Part shown: in pieces, positions 27,202 to 35,906 of the stretch
Numbering within the stretch: position 1 is the first letter of the stretch
Layout of the letters: every line of letters begins with the position of its first letter
Source: Bog-756 sp963837805
Lineage (GTDB): Bacteria > Actinomycetota > Acidimicrobiia > Acidimicrobiales > RAAP-2
Assembly (NCBI GenBank): GCA_963837805.1
Contig: CAWIOU010000035.1
Span: forward strand, 1 to 64,000
DNA: 64,000 bases
Reading direction: 5' to 3'
The notes under the pieces: generated by a model
What the model was told of the DNA's origin: nothing
The model's input: only the letters and a program-made list of their open reading frames with translations
Databases searched by the model: none
Made by a program: the position numbers and the translations under genes

Positions 27202-27873
27202 TCAGGTCCCGAGGCTGTCGTCGCGGCGTGCCTGGGCCGACCGTTCGGCCGCCCGGGTCGCGTAGCTGGCCGCCTGGGTACGCCGTTCCATCCCGAGCTT
27301 GGCCAGCACGTTGGAGACGTAGTTCTTCACCGTCTTCTCCGCCAGGAAGAGGTCGGCGGCAATCTGGCGATTGGTCTTCCCCTCGGCGATGAGATCGAGG
27401 ATGCGGCGCTCCTGATGGGTGAGACCCGCCAACAGTGGGTCTTCGTCGGCTCCGTCCCGCAGCCGGGCCAGGACCCGCTCGGTGAGTTCGGGGTCGAGCA
27501 GGGACTGGCCCCCGGCCACCTTCCGCACGTCACCCACCAGATCCGTGGCGCCGACCTGCTTCAAGACGTAGCCGGCCGCCCCGGCCATCACGGACGCGAA
27601 CAGTGCCTCGTCGTCGGCGTAGGAGGTGAGCATGACACAGGCGGTCTCCGGCGAGCTCGATCGGATGTCGCGGCAGACCTCGATACCGCTCCCGTCCGGC
27701 AGTCTGACGTCCAGGATGGCCACATGGGGGTTGGTGGGCGGAATCCGATCCAGGGCTTCGGCGGCCGTGGCCGCCTCCCCGACGACGACAAATCCCTCGG
27801 TCGCCTCGAACAGTGAGCGGAGCCCGGTCCGGACGATCTCGTGATCGTCGAGGAGAAAGATCCGTATGTCCAT
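27202..27873 (-). CDS. NarL/FixJ-type response regulator (DevR/DosR-like)
   Basis: A 223-residue regulator: receiver domain at residues 1-120 with acidic pair D9-D10 and phospho-acceptor D55 (AILDVRLPDG), then a LuxR-type helix-turn-helix at about 150-212 (LTHQERRILDLIAEGKTNRQ, AEKTVKNYVSNVLAKLGMER). The output domain closely resembles that of mycobacterial DevR/DosR. It is divergent from the sensor kinase gene, and DosR-like boxes lie nearby, so it probably autoregulates and drives the stress-protein/dehydrogenase genes. ATG 27873 follows AGGAGACCTCCC. Confidence 0.92.
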   Translation of the reverse strand: MDIRIFLLDDHEIVRTGLRSLFEATEGFVVVGEAATAAEALDRIPPTNPHVAILDVRLPDGSGIEVCRDIRSSSPETACVMLTSYADDEALFASVMAGAAGYVLKQVGATDLVGDVRKVAGGQSLLDPELTERVLARLRDGADEDPLLAGLTHQERRILDLIAEGKTNRQIAADLFLAEKTVKNYVSNVLAKLGMERRTQAASYATRAAERSAQARRDDSLGT

Positions 27874-27948
27874 GGGAGGTCTCCTCAGAAGGGCTCGGTC
27901 AGCAGCTTCGACCACCGGCGACACACCGGTTGGGCGGTCACGGGGCCG

Positions 27949-27962
27949 GGGCCATGGCTCCC
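27949..27962. promoter_or_regulatory. DosR/DevR-like box 2 (weaker)
   Basis: On the minus strand the site reads GGGAGCCATGGCCC, sharing GGGA and GGCCC with box 1 at the same spacing. It lies in the spacer between the response regulator and the kinase. Confidence 0.35.
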
Positions 27963-27989
27963 ACGGTTCCTGCCAGGCAGTACCGTGGG
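27960..27989. repeat. Inverted repeat upstream of the sensor kinase
   Basis: CCCACGGT and ACCGTGGG are perfect 8-bp arms separated by 14 nt, and the spacer itself holds CTGCC-A-GGCAG. It overlaps box 2 by three bases and precedes a -10-like TACCCT at 28008. Confidence 0.45.
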
Positions 27990-28040
27990 TGCACACGACC
28001 TGCAGTTGTACCCTAGCTGTTTCGATCGTCGGAGGACTGC

Positions 28041-29174
28041 GTGCCGTATCACTCGATCGAGGATCCAGCCACGCTGCGGCGGCTCCTGGAGGCCACACTG
28101 CTCCTGGAGGCCGACCTGGAGTTGCCCTCGTTGCTGCGCCACATCATCGACGAGGCCCGATCGATGACCAACGCCCGGTACGGTGCCCTCGGGGTCCTCA
28201 ATGACCAAGGCACCGCGCTCTCGGAGTTCATCACGGTCGGGCTCGAGCCGGACGAAGAGAAGCGGATCGGTGCACGTCCGAGCGGCCAGGGCGTGCTGGG
28301 CATGCTCATCAACGAGCCGAAGCCGCTCCGGGTCGCCCACCTGGGCTCGCTTCCGGAGAGTTACGGCTTCCCGCCCAACCATCCCCCGATGACCTCATTC
28401 CTCGGCGTGCCCATCAAGGTCCGCAACGCCGTCTACGGCAACCTCTACCTCACGGACAAGATCGGCTGGTCCGAGTTCACGGGCGATGACGAGGCGCTGA
28501 TCGAAGCCCTGGCCATCGCCGCCGGCATCGCCATCGAGAATGCCCGCCTTCACCAGCGGGTACAGGAAGTGGCCATCTACGAGGAGCGGGACCGGTTGGC
28601 CCGGGATCTGCACGACACGGTGATCCAACGGCTCTTCGCCATCGGTCTCTCCCTCCAGAGCATGGCCGCCAACCCGGCGTCGGGACTGAGCACCGATCGC
28701 CTGCAGTCGGCGATCGTCGATATCGATGACACCATCCGACAGGTCCGCACCAGCATCTTCGAGCTCGGGACGGACGGGATCGGGCGCGGCATCCGCGACA
28801 ATGTCCTCTCCCTCCTCCAGGACCTGAAGCCGGTGGTCGGCTTCGATGTCCGCGCCTCGTTCGAGGGACCGGTCGACTCGGCCATCCCCGATTCCATCAG
28901 CGAGCACCTCCTGGCCGTGGTCCGCGAGGGAGTCACCAACATCGGGCGTCACGCCGAGGCCTCGGCGGCCACCGTCAGCGTCAGCGTGGCCGACGGCGAA
29001 TGCCGCCTCCGGATCGTGGACGACGGCCGGGGCATGGAAGAACGACCCGGGCCACCAACGGGCCTCGGGTTGGGCAACATCGGTCGCCGGGCCGAGAAGC
29101 TGCACGGCGAGTTCCAGGTCGGATCGTCAGCTGCCGGGGGGACGATCCTCGTCTGGCAGGTCCCGCTCAGTTAG
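28041..29174 (+). CDS. GAF-domain sensor histidine kinase (DevS/DosT-like)
   Basis: 377 residues: one GAF domain (about 20-170, with PPMTSFLGVPIKVRNAVYGN), a HisKA_3 dimerisation box with His191 (ERDRLARDLHDTVIQRLF), and an HATPase domain (VREGVTNIGRHAEASAA; DDGRGM; GLGLGNIGRRAEKL). This is the layout of DevS/DosT, which sense O2, NO and CO through a heme GAF, but with one GAF instead of two; heme binding cannot be judged from the sequence. No TM segments, so cytosolic. GTG 28041 follows GGAGGA. Partner of the divergent response regulator. Confidence 0.9.
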   Translation: MPYHSIEDPATLRRLLEATLLLEADLELPSLLRHIIDEARSMTNARYGALGVLNDQGTALSEFITVGLEPDEEKRIGARPSGQGVLGMLINEPKPLRVAHLGSLPESYGFPPNHPPMTSFLGVPIKVRNAVYGNLYLTDKIGWSEFTGDDEALIEALAIAAGIAIENARLHQRVQEVAIYEERDRLARDLHDTVIQRLFAIGLSLQSMAANPASGLSTDRLQSAIVDIDDTIRQVRTSIFELGTDGIGRGIRDNVLSLLQDLKPVVGFDVRASFEGPVDSAIPDSISEHLLAVVREGVTNIGRHAEASAATVSVSVADGECRLRIVDDGRGMEERPGPPTGLGLGNIGRRAEKLHGEFQVGSSAAGGTILVWQVPLS

Positions 29175-29206
29175 CCCGCGCGCCGTGCCGCCTGGTGGAG
29201 GCGACG

Positions 29207-29220
29207 TGGCCCACCGTCCC
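29207..29220. promoter_or_regulatory. DosR/DevR-like box 3
   Basis: On the minus strand it reads GGGACGGTGGGCCA, identical to box 1 at 11 of 14 positions. It lies 154 bp upstream of the universal stress protein gene, just after the kinase stop. Confidence 0.45.
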
Positions 29221-29373
29221 GATCGGTAGGCTCGCACACGACGTGGAGGCCGATGGCCGCGGGTCCGTGGTGAACCGGACGCCGACAGGACCGGATGATC
29301 CGTTTGCCGCGGCCGGCCACCACCGGAACGTGAACCCGAGGACGTCGGACCAACGAGCAAGGGAGAGAGATTG

Positions 29374-29817
29374 ATGACTACCCAGCCGGACACCGGACAC
29401 CGAATCGTCGTGGGTGTCGACGGCTCCGAGGCCTCCGTGGCCGCCGTGGCCTGGGCCGCCCGCCAGGCCGAGCTCACCGGTGCGGTCCTCGAGGTCGTGA
29501 TGACCTGGGAATGGCCGACCAGCTACGGATGGTCGCTCCCGATTCCCAGCGGGTACGACCCGGCCGCCGAAAGCGAGAAGCTCCTGGCCGGGATCCTCGA
29601 GCCGGTCCGGACGGAGCACCCCGCCATCACGCTCCAGCCGACCATCCTCGAGGGCCACCCGGCGCCCCTGTTGGTGGAGGCGTCGACGGGCGCCGATCTG
29701 CTGGTCGTGGGCAGCCGCGGGCACGGCGAATTCGCCGGCATGCTCCTCGGGTCGGTGAGCGAGCACTGCGTCACCAACGCCGGGTGCCCCGTGCTGGTGT
29801 TCCGCGACGGGAAGTGA
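29374..29817 (+). CDS. Universal stress protein (UspA family)
   Basis: 147 residues, one Usp domain. The N-terminal strand IVVGVDGSEAS and the ATP-binding signature GSRGHGEFAGMLLGSVS are intact, so nucleotide binding is expected. Usp genes are standard members of DosR-type dormancy regulons. ATG 29374 follows GGGAGAGAGA; a TTG immediately before it is in frame. The alcohol dehydrogenase gene follows by 46 bp. Confidence 0.93.
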   Translation: MTTQPDTGHRIVVGVDGSEASVAAVAWAARQAELTGAVLEVVMTWEWPTSYGWSLPIPSGYDPAAESEKLLAGILEPVRTEHPAITLQPTILEGHPAPLLVEASTGADLLVVGSRGHGEFAGMLLGSVSEHCVTNAGCPVLVFRDGK

Positions 29818-29862
29818 ACGTCACCATCGCCCCCTGGGCCCGACGCCGGTGAGGCCGGGTCG

Positions 29863-30888
29863 GTGACCGCCGGGACCATGCGGGCGTGGGCGGTGGACAG
29901 GCCCGGGCCCATCGACGGCATGCCCCTGCGATCCGTCGAACGGGCCGTCCCCGTGCCGGGGCCGAGACAGGTCCGTCTGCAGGTCCGGGTGTGCGGCGTG
30001 TGCCGGACCGACCTCCATCTCGCCGAGGGCGACCTCACCCCGAAGCGCCACCTGGTCGTCCCGGGCCACGAGGTGGTGGGGTTGGTCGACGAGGTGGGCG
30101 CGGACTGCACCCGTTTCCGTAGGGGGGACCGGGTCGGGGTGCCGTGGCTGGCCCACACCTGTGGCACGTGCCGGTTCTGCCTGGCCGACGCCGAGAACCT
30201 GTGCCTGGCGCCCCTGTTCACCGGCTGGGATGTCGACGGCGGGTACGCCGAGTACGTGGTGGTCGACGAGGGGTACGGCTACCCGGTCCCCGATGTGTTC
30301 ACCGACGAGGAGGCGGCCCCCCTCCTGTGCGCGGGGATCATCGGCTACCGGGCCCTCCGACGGGCGCAACTGCCGCCGGGAGGCCGGCTCGGGATCTACG
30401 GGTTCGGAGGCTCGGCCCATCTGACCGCCCAGATCGCCATGGCCGAAGGGGCGCGGGTCCACGTCATGACCCGGGGCCCCGAAGCCCGGGCCCTGGCCCT
30501 CGAGCTGGGCGCGGCCAGTGCCGGTGATGCTGCCGACCCGCCGCCCGAACCACTCGACGCCGCCATTCTCTTCGCCCCGGTGGGGACGTTGGTGCCGCCG
30601 GCCCTGGAGGCCCTCGACCGGGGCGGTACCTTGGCCATCGCCGGCATCTACCTGAGCGACATCCCGACGCTCAACTACGAACGCCATCTCTTCGAGGAGC
30701 GCTCGCTGTGCAGCGTGACCGCCAACACCCGCCACGACGGGAACGACTTCCTCGAGGTGGCGGCCCGCATCCCGGTGCGGGTGTCGACGGTGGCCTACAG
30801 CCTCGACCGGGCCCACGAGGCGCTGGCCGATCTGGCCCACGGCCGGGTCAACGGCGCCGCCGTCCTTGTCGCCGAGTCCTCACCCTGA
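29863..30888 (+). CDS. Zinc-dependent alcohol dehydrogenase family protein
   Basis: A 341-residue medium-chain dehydrogenase. Catalytic zinc ligands are seen in CGVCRTDLH and PGHEVVG; the structural zinc lobe has four Cys (CGTCRFCLADAENLC). The Rossmann segment begins RLGIYGFGGSAH, a slightly irregular GFGGSA nucleotide loop. It oxidises alcohols or reduces aldehydes with NAD(P)H. GTG 29863 is the longest start and ATG 29878 an alternative. Probably in one transcript with the stress protein, like redox genes in hypoxia regulons. Confidence 0.9.
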   Translation: MTAGTMRAWAVDRPGPIDGMPLRSVERAVPVPGPRQVRLQVRVCGVCRTDLHLAEGDLTPKRHLVVPGHEVVGLVDEVGADCTRFRRGDRVGVPWLAHTCGTCRFCLADAENLCLAPLFTGWDVDGGYAEYVVVDEGYGYPVPDVFTDEEAAPLLCAGIIGYRALRRAQLPPGGRLGIYGFGGSAHLTAQIAMAEGARVHVMTRGPEARALALELGAASAGDAADPPPEPLDAAILFAPVGTLVPPALEALDRGGTLAIAGIYLSDIPTLNYERHLFEERSLCSVTANTRHDGNDFLEVAARIPVRVSTVAYSLDRAHEALADLAHGRVNGAAVLVAESSP

Positions 30889-30933
30889 CGCCCCGAGCGC
30901 TTCACCTCGGCCCGCGGCGTGCACCCGGGAGGG

Positions 30934-31539
30934 CTACGCCTCTTTGACCACCGCGTACCAGATGCGGTGGGCCACGCCCTCGATCCTCTCGCCGATCCGG
31001 GCACAGCGCCGGTAGAGCTCGCGGCGGGCCGACACCTCCCGGAGGTCGTCGTTGTCGAGCAATGCGGACATGGAGCGGCGGTAGAGGTGTTCGAAGGACC
31101 GCTGCCGGTGGACGGCGGCATCGGCGCACCCGGTGGCCAGGTCGGGAGCGGAAGCGAGGGAGGGGAAGGCCCGCACCAGGTCCTGGACACCGAGAAGAAG
31201 GAGGTCGGCCATCTCGACCATCGGAGGATCGGGCGCGATCTGGACGAGCTCGGCTTCACGCATCAGGTTCTTCGCCTCGTTGAGGACCCCGTCGAGCCGC
31301 TCGGAGAGCACGTAGATGTCCTCCGGGCTGACCGGGGTCACGAAGGCACGCTTGACCGCGGTCAGGACGGAACGAGCGGCCAGATCCCCCTGGTGACGGA
31401 CGGCCTGGACGACGCCGACCTGCGACGAATCGCCCCGCGACCAGGCGCACAGCGCCTCCATGCCCTTGATGGTGACGTCCCCCTGCCGGGCCAGCAGGCC
31501 GAGCAGGTCCGGCGACTCGGGCAGGAACCAGCGTCTCAT
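30934..31539 (-). CDS. DUF47/PhoU-like protein, phosphate transport partner
   Basis: About 201 residues, all helical, of the DUF47 family (distant PhoU relatives) that usually accompany Pit transporters and modulate them. Segments such as SERLDGVLNEAKNLMREAEL and the C-terminal HLYRRSMSALLDNDDLREVS fit. ATG 31539 overlaps the upstream Pit stop (ATGA), so both are translated from one message. Confidence 0.82.
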   Translation of the reverse strand: MRRWFLPESPDLLGLLARQGDVTIKGMEALCAWSRGDSSQVGVVQAVRHQGDLAARSVLTAVKRAFVTPVSPEDIYVLSERLDGVLNEAKNLMREAELVQIAPDPPMVEMADLLLLGVQDLVRAFPSLASAPDLATGCADAAVHRQRSFEHLYRRSMSALLDNDDLREVSARRELYRRCARIGERIEGVAHRIWYAVVKEA

Positions 31540-32534
31540 CCAAGCCACCTCCAGATCACGAGGAACAGTGCGCCGAGTGCCCCGCTGACCGGCAGTGTGA
31601 CCAGCCATGCCAACCCGATCTCACCAACGACGGACCAGCGTACGTGGCGCCATCGCTCCCCGGTGCCCACTCCCACCACGGCGGGGGCAACGACGTCGGA
31701 GGTGCTGATGGGCGCGCCGGCGACGGATGCGACCAGGACGATGGCGCCGGACGAGCCTTGACTGACCAATCCGTCCAGTGAGCGGATGGGAAAGATGTGC
31801 CGACCCAAGGTGCGGACCACCCGCCAACCCCCGAGGAGGGTCCCGAAGGTCAACAGGAGCGCGGAGGCGAGTGCCACCCAGAAAGGAACGGCGAAGCGGT
31901 CGAGGTTGCCGTTGGCGACCAACGCCGCCGTCATGAGTCCCATCGTCTTCTGTGCGTCATTGGAGCCGTGGGCGAACGCCAGCCCGGCCGAGGTCGCGAT
32001 CTCGCCCCGCCGGACCGGACGGGCGACGGCCCGGGTGGCCCGCCGGAGGATCCGGCGCGCCAAGCGGATGCCGGCCACCGCCAAGGGGAGTGCCACCACG
32101 GTGGACACGAGGAGCCAGAGCAGCGACCCGAACACGCCTTCGGGACGGAGGCCGTGGAGGCCGCCCCAGTACACGGCGCGGCGACCTCCCTGGGCCAGAG
32201 CGGCCCCGGCCAAGGCGCCGACCAGGCAGTGACCCGAACTGCAGGGGAGGCCTCTCCACAGGGTGAACAGGTTCCAGACCAGGGCACCGAGGATGGCCGC
32301 GGCCAGAACCTCCAACATCTGTTGGGGCGGCACGAGGACGATCCCCGCCACCGTGGCCGCCACCGCCGTCCCCACCACCAGCGCACCGATCACATGGAAG
32401 ACGGCGGCGAGGACGACGGCCGGGGCCGGCCGGAGGGCGCGGGTGACGATGGGCGCGGCGATGGCGTTCCCGGCATCGTGGACGCCGTTGACCACCGCGA
32501 AGGCCGCGGCGAGCGCCACCACCACCAGGATCAC
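31536..32534 (-). CDS. pit: Low-affinity inorganic phosphate transporter (Pit family)
   Basis: A 332-residue membrane protein with about ten TM segments. Both inverted Pit repeats are visible: VNGVHDAGNAIAAPIVTRAL near the N-terminus and LAFAHGSNDAQKTMGLMTAA in the second half. Imports phosphate as a metal-phosphate complex with H+ or Na+. GTG 32534 is the start. The coupled DUF47 gene supports the assignment. Confidence 0.93.
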   Translation of the reverse strand: MILVVVALAAAFAVVNGVHDAGNAIAAPIVTRALRPAPAVVLAAVFHVIGALVVGTAVAATVAGIVLVPPQQMLEVLAAAILGALVWNLFTLWRGLPCSSGHCLVGALAGAALAQGGRRAVYWGGLHGLRPEGVFGSLLWLLVSTVVALPLAVAGIRLARRILRRATRAVARPVRRGEIATSAGLAFAHGSNDAQKTMGLMTAALVANGNLDRFAVPFWVALASALLLTFGTLLGGWRVVRTLGRHIFPIRSLDGLVSQGSSGAIVLVASVAGAPISTSDVVAPAVVGVGTGERWRHVRWSVVGEIGLAWLVTLPVSGALGALFLVIWRWLG

Positions 32535-32686
32535 CGGCGAATACTCTCATGACCGACCCCGTCCACGGCCGGACCCGACTCACGAAATTGACCCTCGATC
32601 CGCCCGTCAACACACGCGACGCGGCGCTATGATGCGTGGGTCGGAGCGCCCGGAAGGCTCCGGATGGCAGCAGCAAGGAGGGTCCC

Positions 32687-33106
32687 GTGATCCACGTGCA
32701 GGCGGTATCCACAACCGGTGACCCGGCGCAGCCGACCACCATTCCCGTCTCCAACGGTCTCGACAACGCGCAGCGGCTCGACCGCCTTGCCCCTCTGATA
32801 CACCAACTGCTGGCCTGGGACCTCGTCACCCGCACCGAGTCCGGCACCTACGAGTTACAGGCCGATGTGCAACAGCGACTCCAGGAGATCTCCGCAATCG
32901 CCGCCCCGGCAACCGCCCAGGTCTACCTCGGGCGGAAGTGCGAGACCTGCGGACTGGTGCGGGCCACCCGGATGGTCGATGGACATCGGGTCTGCGGTCC
33001 CTGCAGCCTGGCCGCCGCCGAGACGACGACGGCCGTTCCTGAGGCCGAACCGGGCCGGACCGAGCACCACGGCATCCGGTCCCGGTGGCACCGAAAGGCC
33101 AGCTGA
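32687..33106 (+). CDS. Hypothetical protein with zinc-ribbon motif
   Basis: 139 residues. A helical N-terminal half (QRLDRLAPLIHQLLAWDLVT and ADVQQRLQEIS) is followed by a C4 motif, CETCG and CGPC, separated by 15 residues, then a basic tail. GTG 32687 was chosen because AAGGAGGG lies 4 nt upstream; the frame extends further without support. Function unknown, possibly nucleic-acid or protein binding. Confidence 0.62.
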   Translation: MIHVQAVSTTGDPAQPTTIPVSNGLDNAQRLDRLAPLIHQLLAWDLVTRTESGTYELQADVQQRLQEISAIAAPATAQVYLGRKCETCGLVRATRMVDGHRVCGPCSLAAAETTTAVPEAEPGRTEHHGIRSRWHRKAS

Positions 33107-33175
33107 CCAGGGATACCAGCCGGGATCTCGTCCTGGGCAGGGCGACCGGTCCGAGCGTTCACCTCAATCGATCGG

Positions 33176-33748
33176 TCACTGGGCCGCCCCCTTCTGCCGG
33201 TCGATCCCCCGGGACACCGCCCCGAGGATCAGCCGGACGACCACGGCGAACAGGGCCAGGTCGGCGAGCATCTGGACGGTGACCACCAACCGGGCCACGT
33301 CGGTCTTGGCGGTGATGTCGCCGAATCCCACCGTGGAGAAGACGGTCACTGTGAAATAGAGCGCCGAGGTCCGGTCGAGGATCCCGTGGAACGCGGCCGG
33401 GTCCGAGTGCGACAGGGTCAGGTAGATCCACACGAAGAGGACCAGGAACAGGGGAATGATGGTGGCCAGGGCCACACCGGCTCTGAGCTGGGGGTGGTCG
33501 TGGATCGAGATGAGCCGGACCTCGTTGACGACCACGGCGACGAAGAAGGCCAGCGCGACGGCGAGGCGCAGCGCCACCGACTCGTGGGCCCGGTGTTGGA
33601 TGGGCAGGAGGTAGTACAGGGCCAGGAGGAGTGCCGCCGTCCCGACGGCTCGTACCGCGGTCTTGACCAAGTGGGACCGTTCGAAGGAACGCAGATCCTG
33701 AATGACCGACGGTACCATCCGGCCGGCCCCGTCCTGCGGATCGGTCAA
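33176..33748 (-). CDS. Two-pore-helix ion channel (potassium channel family)
   Basis: 190 residues with four hydrophobic segments; the last two flank a pore helix and selectivity filter STVGFGDITAKTD, the K+ channel signature. It lacks the cytoplasmic RCK/TrkA-N domain. TTG 33748 has an overlapping AAGGTGAC; ATG 33718 is an alternative. Lies 11 bp after the VOC gene end on the same strand, so co-transcription is likely. Confidence 0.88.
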   Translation of the reverse strand: MTDPQDGAGRMVPSVIQDLRSFERSHLVKTAVRAVGTAALLLALYYLLPIQHRAHESVALRLAVALAFFVAVVVNEVRLISIHDHPQLRAGVALATIIPLFLVLFVWIYLTLSHSDPAAFHGILDRTSALYFTVTVFSTVGFGDITAKTDVARLVVTVQMLADLALFAVVVRLILGAVSRGIDRQKGAAQ

Positions 33749-33759
33749 GTCACCTTGAA

Positions 33760-34218
33760 TCAGTCAGAGGGGCCGCTGATCGGTGGCCACTCGGCGGGCC
33801 ACCAGTCTCCCTGCGGGTCGGTGGTCTGTCCGACCTCGATGATGTAGCCGTCGGGATCTCGCATGTAGCAGCGGATCTCATAGGCGTGCTGCTTCGGTGG
33901 CGTCAGGAACTGCGCCCCCCGGGCGCTCCATTCGGTGTACGCGGCGTGGATGTCCTCGACCCGAATATTGAGGAAGCTGCTGACCCGGTCGGGGTCGCGT
34001 GGCGTCTCGAGGGTGATCGCCGGCTTGTCGTCGGTGGGGCCCCCGCCGGAGTTGATGATGATCCAGGTGTTGGCGAGGGCGATATTGGTGGGCACGGGGC
34101 CGAAGACCACCGTGCCGCCGAGTATCTCGGTATAGAAGCGCCGGGAGCGCTCGACGTCATTGGAGACAATGAACTGGGTCACTACCATCCGCTGGGCGAG
34201 CGGCCTCGGATCGGCCAT
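33760..34218 (-). CDS. VOC/glyoxalase-family protein
   Basis: 152 residues, a paired beta-alpha-beta-beta-beta fold: VVTQFIVSNDVERSRRFYTE opens the first module and CYMRDPDGYIIEVGQTTD closes the second, with the metal-ligand Glu in IIEVGQ. Substrate unknown; family includes dioxygenases, glyoxalases and resistance proteins. ATG 34218. Confidence 0.88.
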   Translation of the reverse strand: MADPRPLAQRMVVTQFIVSNDVERSRRFYTEILGGTVVFGPVPTNIALANTWIIINSGGGPTDDKPAITLETPRDPDRVSSFLNIRVEDIHAAYTEWSARGAQFLTPPKQHAYEIRCYMRDPDGYIIEVGQTTDPQGDWWPAEWPPISGPSD

Positions 34219-34361
34219 CGGGCGCCTCCACTCATTGGGCTCATGACTTGTATCGCCGGATCGAAACTACCCCACGGCCAGCGGATCGAACCTCGGGGAA
34301 TCCGGCCGCGGCCCGACCCCACCCACTTCGGGATCAGGGTCGGGCATGGTAGAAAGCCGAC

Positions 34362-35288
34362 ATGGACCTGCGGCCGATCGGATCCCTCGACGTCTCCGTG
34401 GTCGGCCTCGGGACCAACAACTTCGGACTCGGTATGCACGAGGACGATGTCCCGCCCGTCGTCGAGGCCGCCCTCGACGCCGGGATCAACTTCTTCGACA
34501 CGGCTGACTCGTACGGGGACAGCGAGGAGCGGCTGGGCCGGGCCCTCGGGGGACACCGGGACGAGGTGGTCATCGGGACCAAGTTCGGGAGCGCGGTCGG
34601 CCGGGACGGAACCGGCGGAGCCGCTCCCGGGTACGTGCGCCAAGCCGTCGAGCGCAGCTTGGCCCGGCTGGGGACCGACCGGATCGATCTCTACCAGCTG
34701 CACCGGCCCGACCCCCAGACGCCGATCGCCGACACCCTCGGCACCCTCCACGACCTGGTTCGGGAGGGCAAGGTGCGCGAGATCGGCTGCTCCAACTTCT
34801 CCGCGGCCCAACTCCGCGAAGCCGACGCGGCCGCACCCGACGGCGGGCCCCGCTTCGTGAGCGTGCAGAACCACTACAACCTGGTGCATCGGGAGGACGA
34901 GCGGGAGGTGCTCCCCGAGTGCGAACGGCTGGGCCTGGCCTACCTGCCCTACTTCCCACTGGCCAGCGGGCTCCTGACCGGCAAGTACACCCGGGGGGAG
35001 GCCCCGCCGGACGGCACCCGTCTGCAGCGGTGGGGCGACCGGGCCGATGGGATCCTTACCGAGCGCAACTTCGACATTGCCGGGGAACTGCAGAGCTGGG
35101 CCGGCGAGCGAGGGCACAGCCTGCTCGATGTGGCCATCGCCTGGCTTCTGTCCAAGCCGGTGGTGGCGTCGGTGATCGCCGGTGCCACCAAGGCCGGTCA
35201 GGTCCGGGCCAACGCCGATGCCGGCCAGTGGCGGCTGTCGGCGGACGACGTTGCCGACGTCGAGGCGCTGGCTCCGATCGACACCTAG
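34362..35288 (+). CDS. Aldo/keto reductase
   Basis: A 308-residue TIM-barrel oxidoreductase. The catalytic tetrad can be placed: Asp and Tyr in FFDTADSYGDSEERLG, Lys in IGTKFG and His in YQLHRPDP. The NADPH site near the C-terminus reads VIAGATKAGQV. Reduces aldehydes or ketones, substrate unknown. ATG 34362; a TAGAAA lies 6 nt upstream. Confidence 0.93.
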   Translation: MDLRPIGSLDVSVVGLGTNNFGLGMHEDDVPPVVEAALDAGINFFDTADSYGDSEERLGRALGGHRDEVVIGTKFGSAVGRDGTGGAAPGYVRQAVERSLARLGTDRIDLYQLHRPDPQTPIADTLGTLHDLVREGKVREIGCSNFSAAQLREADAAAPDGGPRFVSVQNHYNLVHREDEREVLPECERLGLAYLPYFPLASGLLTGKYTRGEAPPDGTRLQRWGDRADGILTERNFDIAGELQSWAGERGHSLLDVAIAWLLSKPVVASVIAGATKAGQVRANADAGQWRLSADDVADVEALAPIDT

Positions 35289-35333
35289 CCCGGTCGGTCC
35301 GGCCCGTCGCCGTGACCGGGACGTCGCCAGCCC

Positions 35334-35831
35334 TCACAGACGCCAGTCGTGCTCCATCGCCGGGTGGGTCGGCGGTCCCGGCGGCATCGGTATCGGCTGC
35401 ATCTGCGCGGGCGGCATGGGTATCGGCTGCATCGGTATCGGCGGCATCGGCCGCAGTGACGTGCCCGGCGTCCGTCGCGTCCTTCGCCACACCATCGGTC
35501 CGACCACGCCCACGAAGAAGGACAGGACGAGGATGGCCAGGGCGGCCAGGCCCCGGTCGTCGGCCGATGTCTGGCACTCGTTGACGAACGCATCCCAGTC
35601 GGCCCGGGCGGCCGTGTCGGTCACCGGAGGTTTGGGGCCGGCACCGATGGATATCGGATCCACAAGGGCGGCGATCGGTGCCTCGGATGCCTTGCCCGGC
35701 CCACAGGTTCCGCCGGCCGCCGGGGCCGGAAGGGCGACCAGCAATCCGGAGATGGCCAGTCCCACACCGAAGAGGCCCACCAGGGCGAAACTGAGCCTGA
35801 TCCAGAACTGATGCGAGGACTGCGTCACCAT
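35334..35831 (-). CDS. Membrane protein with Pro-Met-rich tail
   Basis: 165 residues with two TM helices (residues 12-33 and about 93-112), an external loop carrying two Cys (GGTCGPG and NECQTS) that could form a disulfide, and a cytoplasmic tail made of imperfect repeats based on PIPM and MPP. The repeats show as a GGTATCGGCTGCAT-type repeat in the DNA. Function unknown. Confidence 0.6.
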   Translation of the reverse strand: MVTQSSHQFWIRLSFALVGLFGVGLAISGLLVALPAPAAGGTCGPGKASEAPIAALVDPISIGAGPKPPVTDTAARADWDAFVNECQTSADDRGLAALAILVLSFFVGVVGPMVWRRTRRTPGTSLRPMPPIPMQPIPMPPAQMQPIPMPPGPPTHPAMEHDWRL

Positions 35832-35906
35832 CGAACCCCTTCCAACCCGAGCGATGTTAGACGCCCCTGTGCGCCGGGCGGGTTCGGGTTGGGGCCGACC
35901 GGCCTG

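Noticed and set aside
32640..32690. Possible SRP RNA, because CCCGGAAGG and AGCAGCA occur close together
   Set aside because: The GGTC...GGAAGGAAGCAGCC order and flanking pairing of 4.5S RNA are missing; the segment is the leader and ribosome site of the gene starting at 32687.
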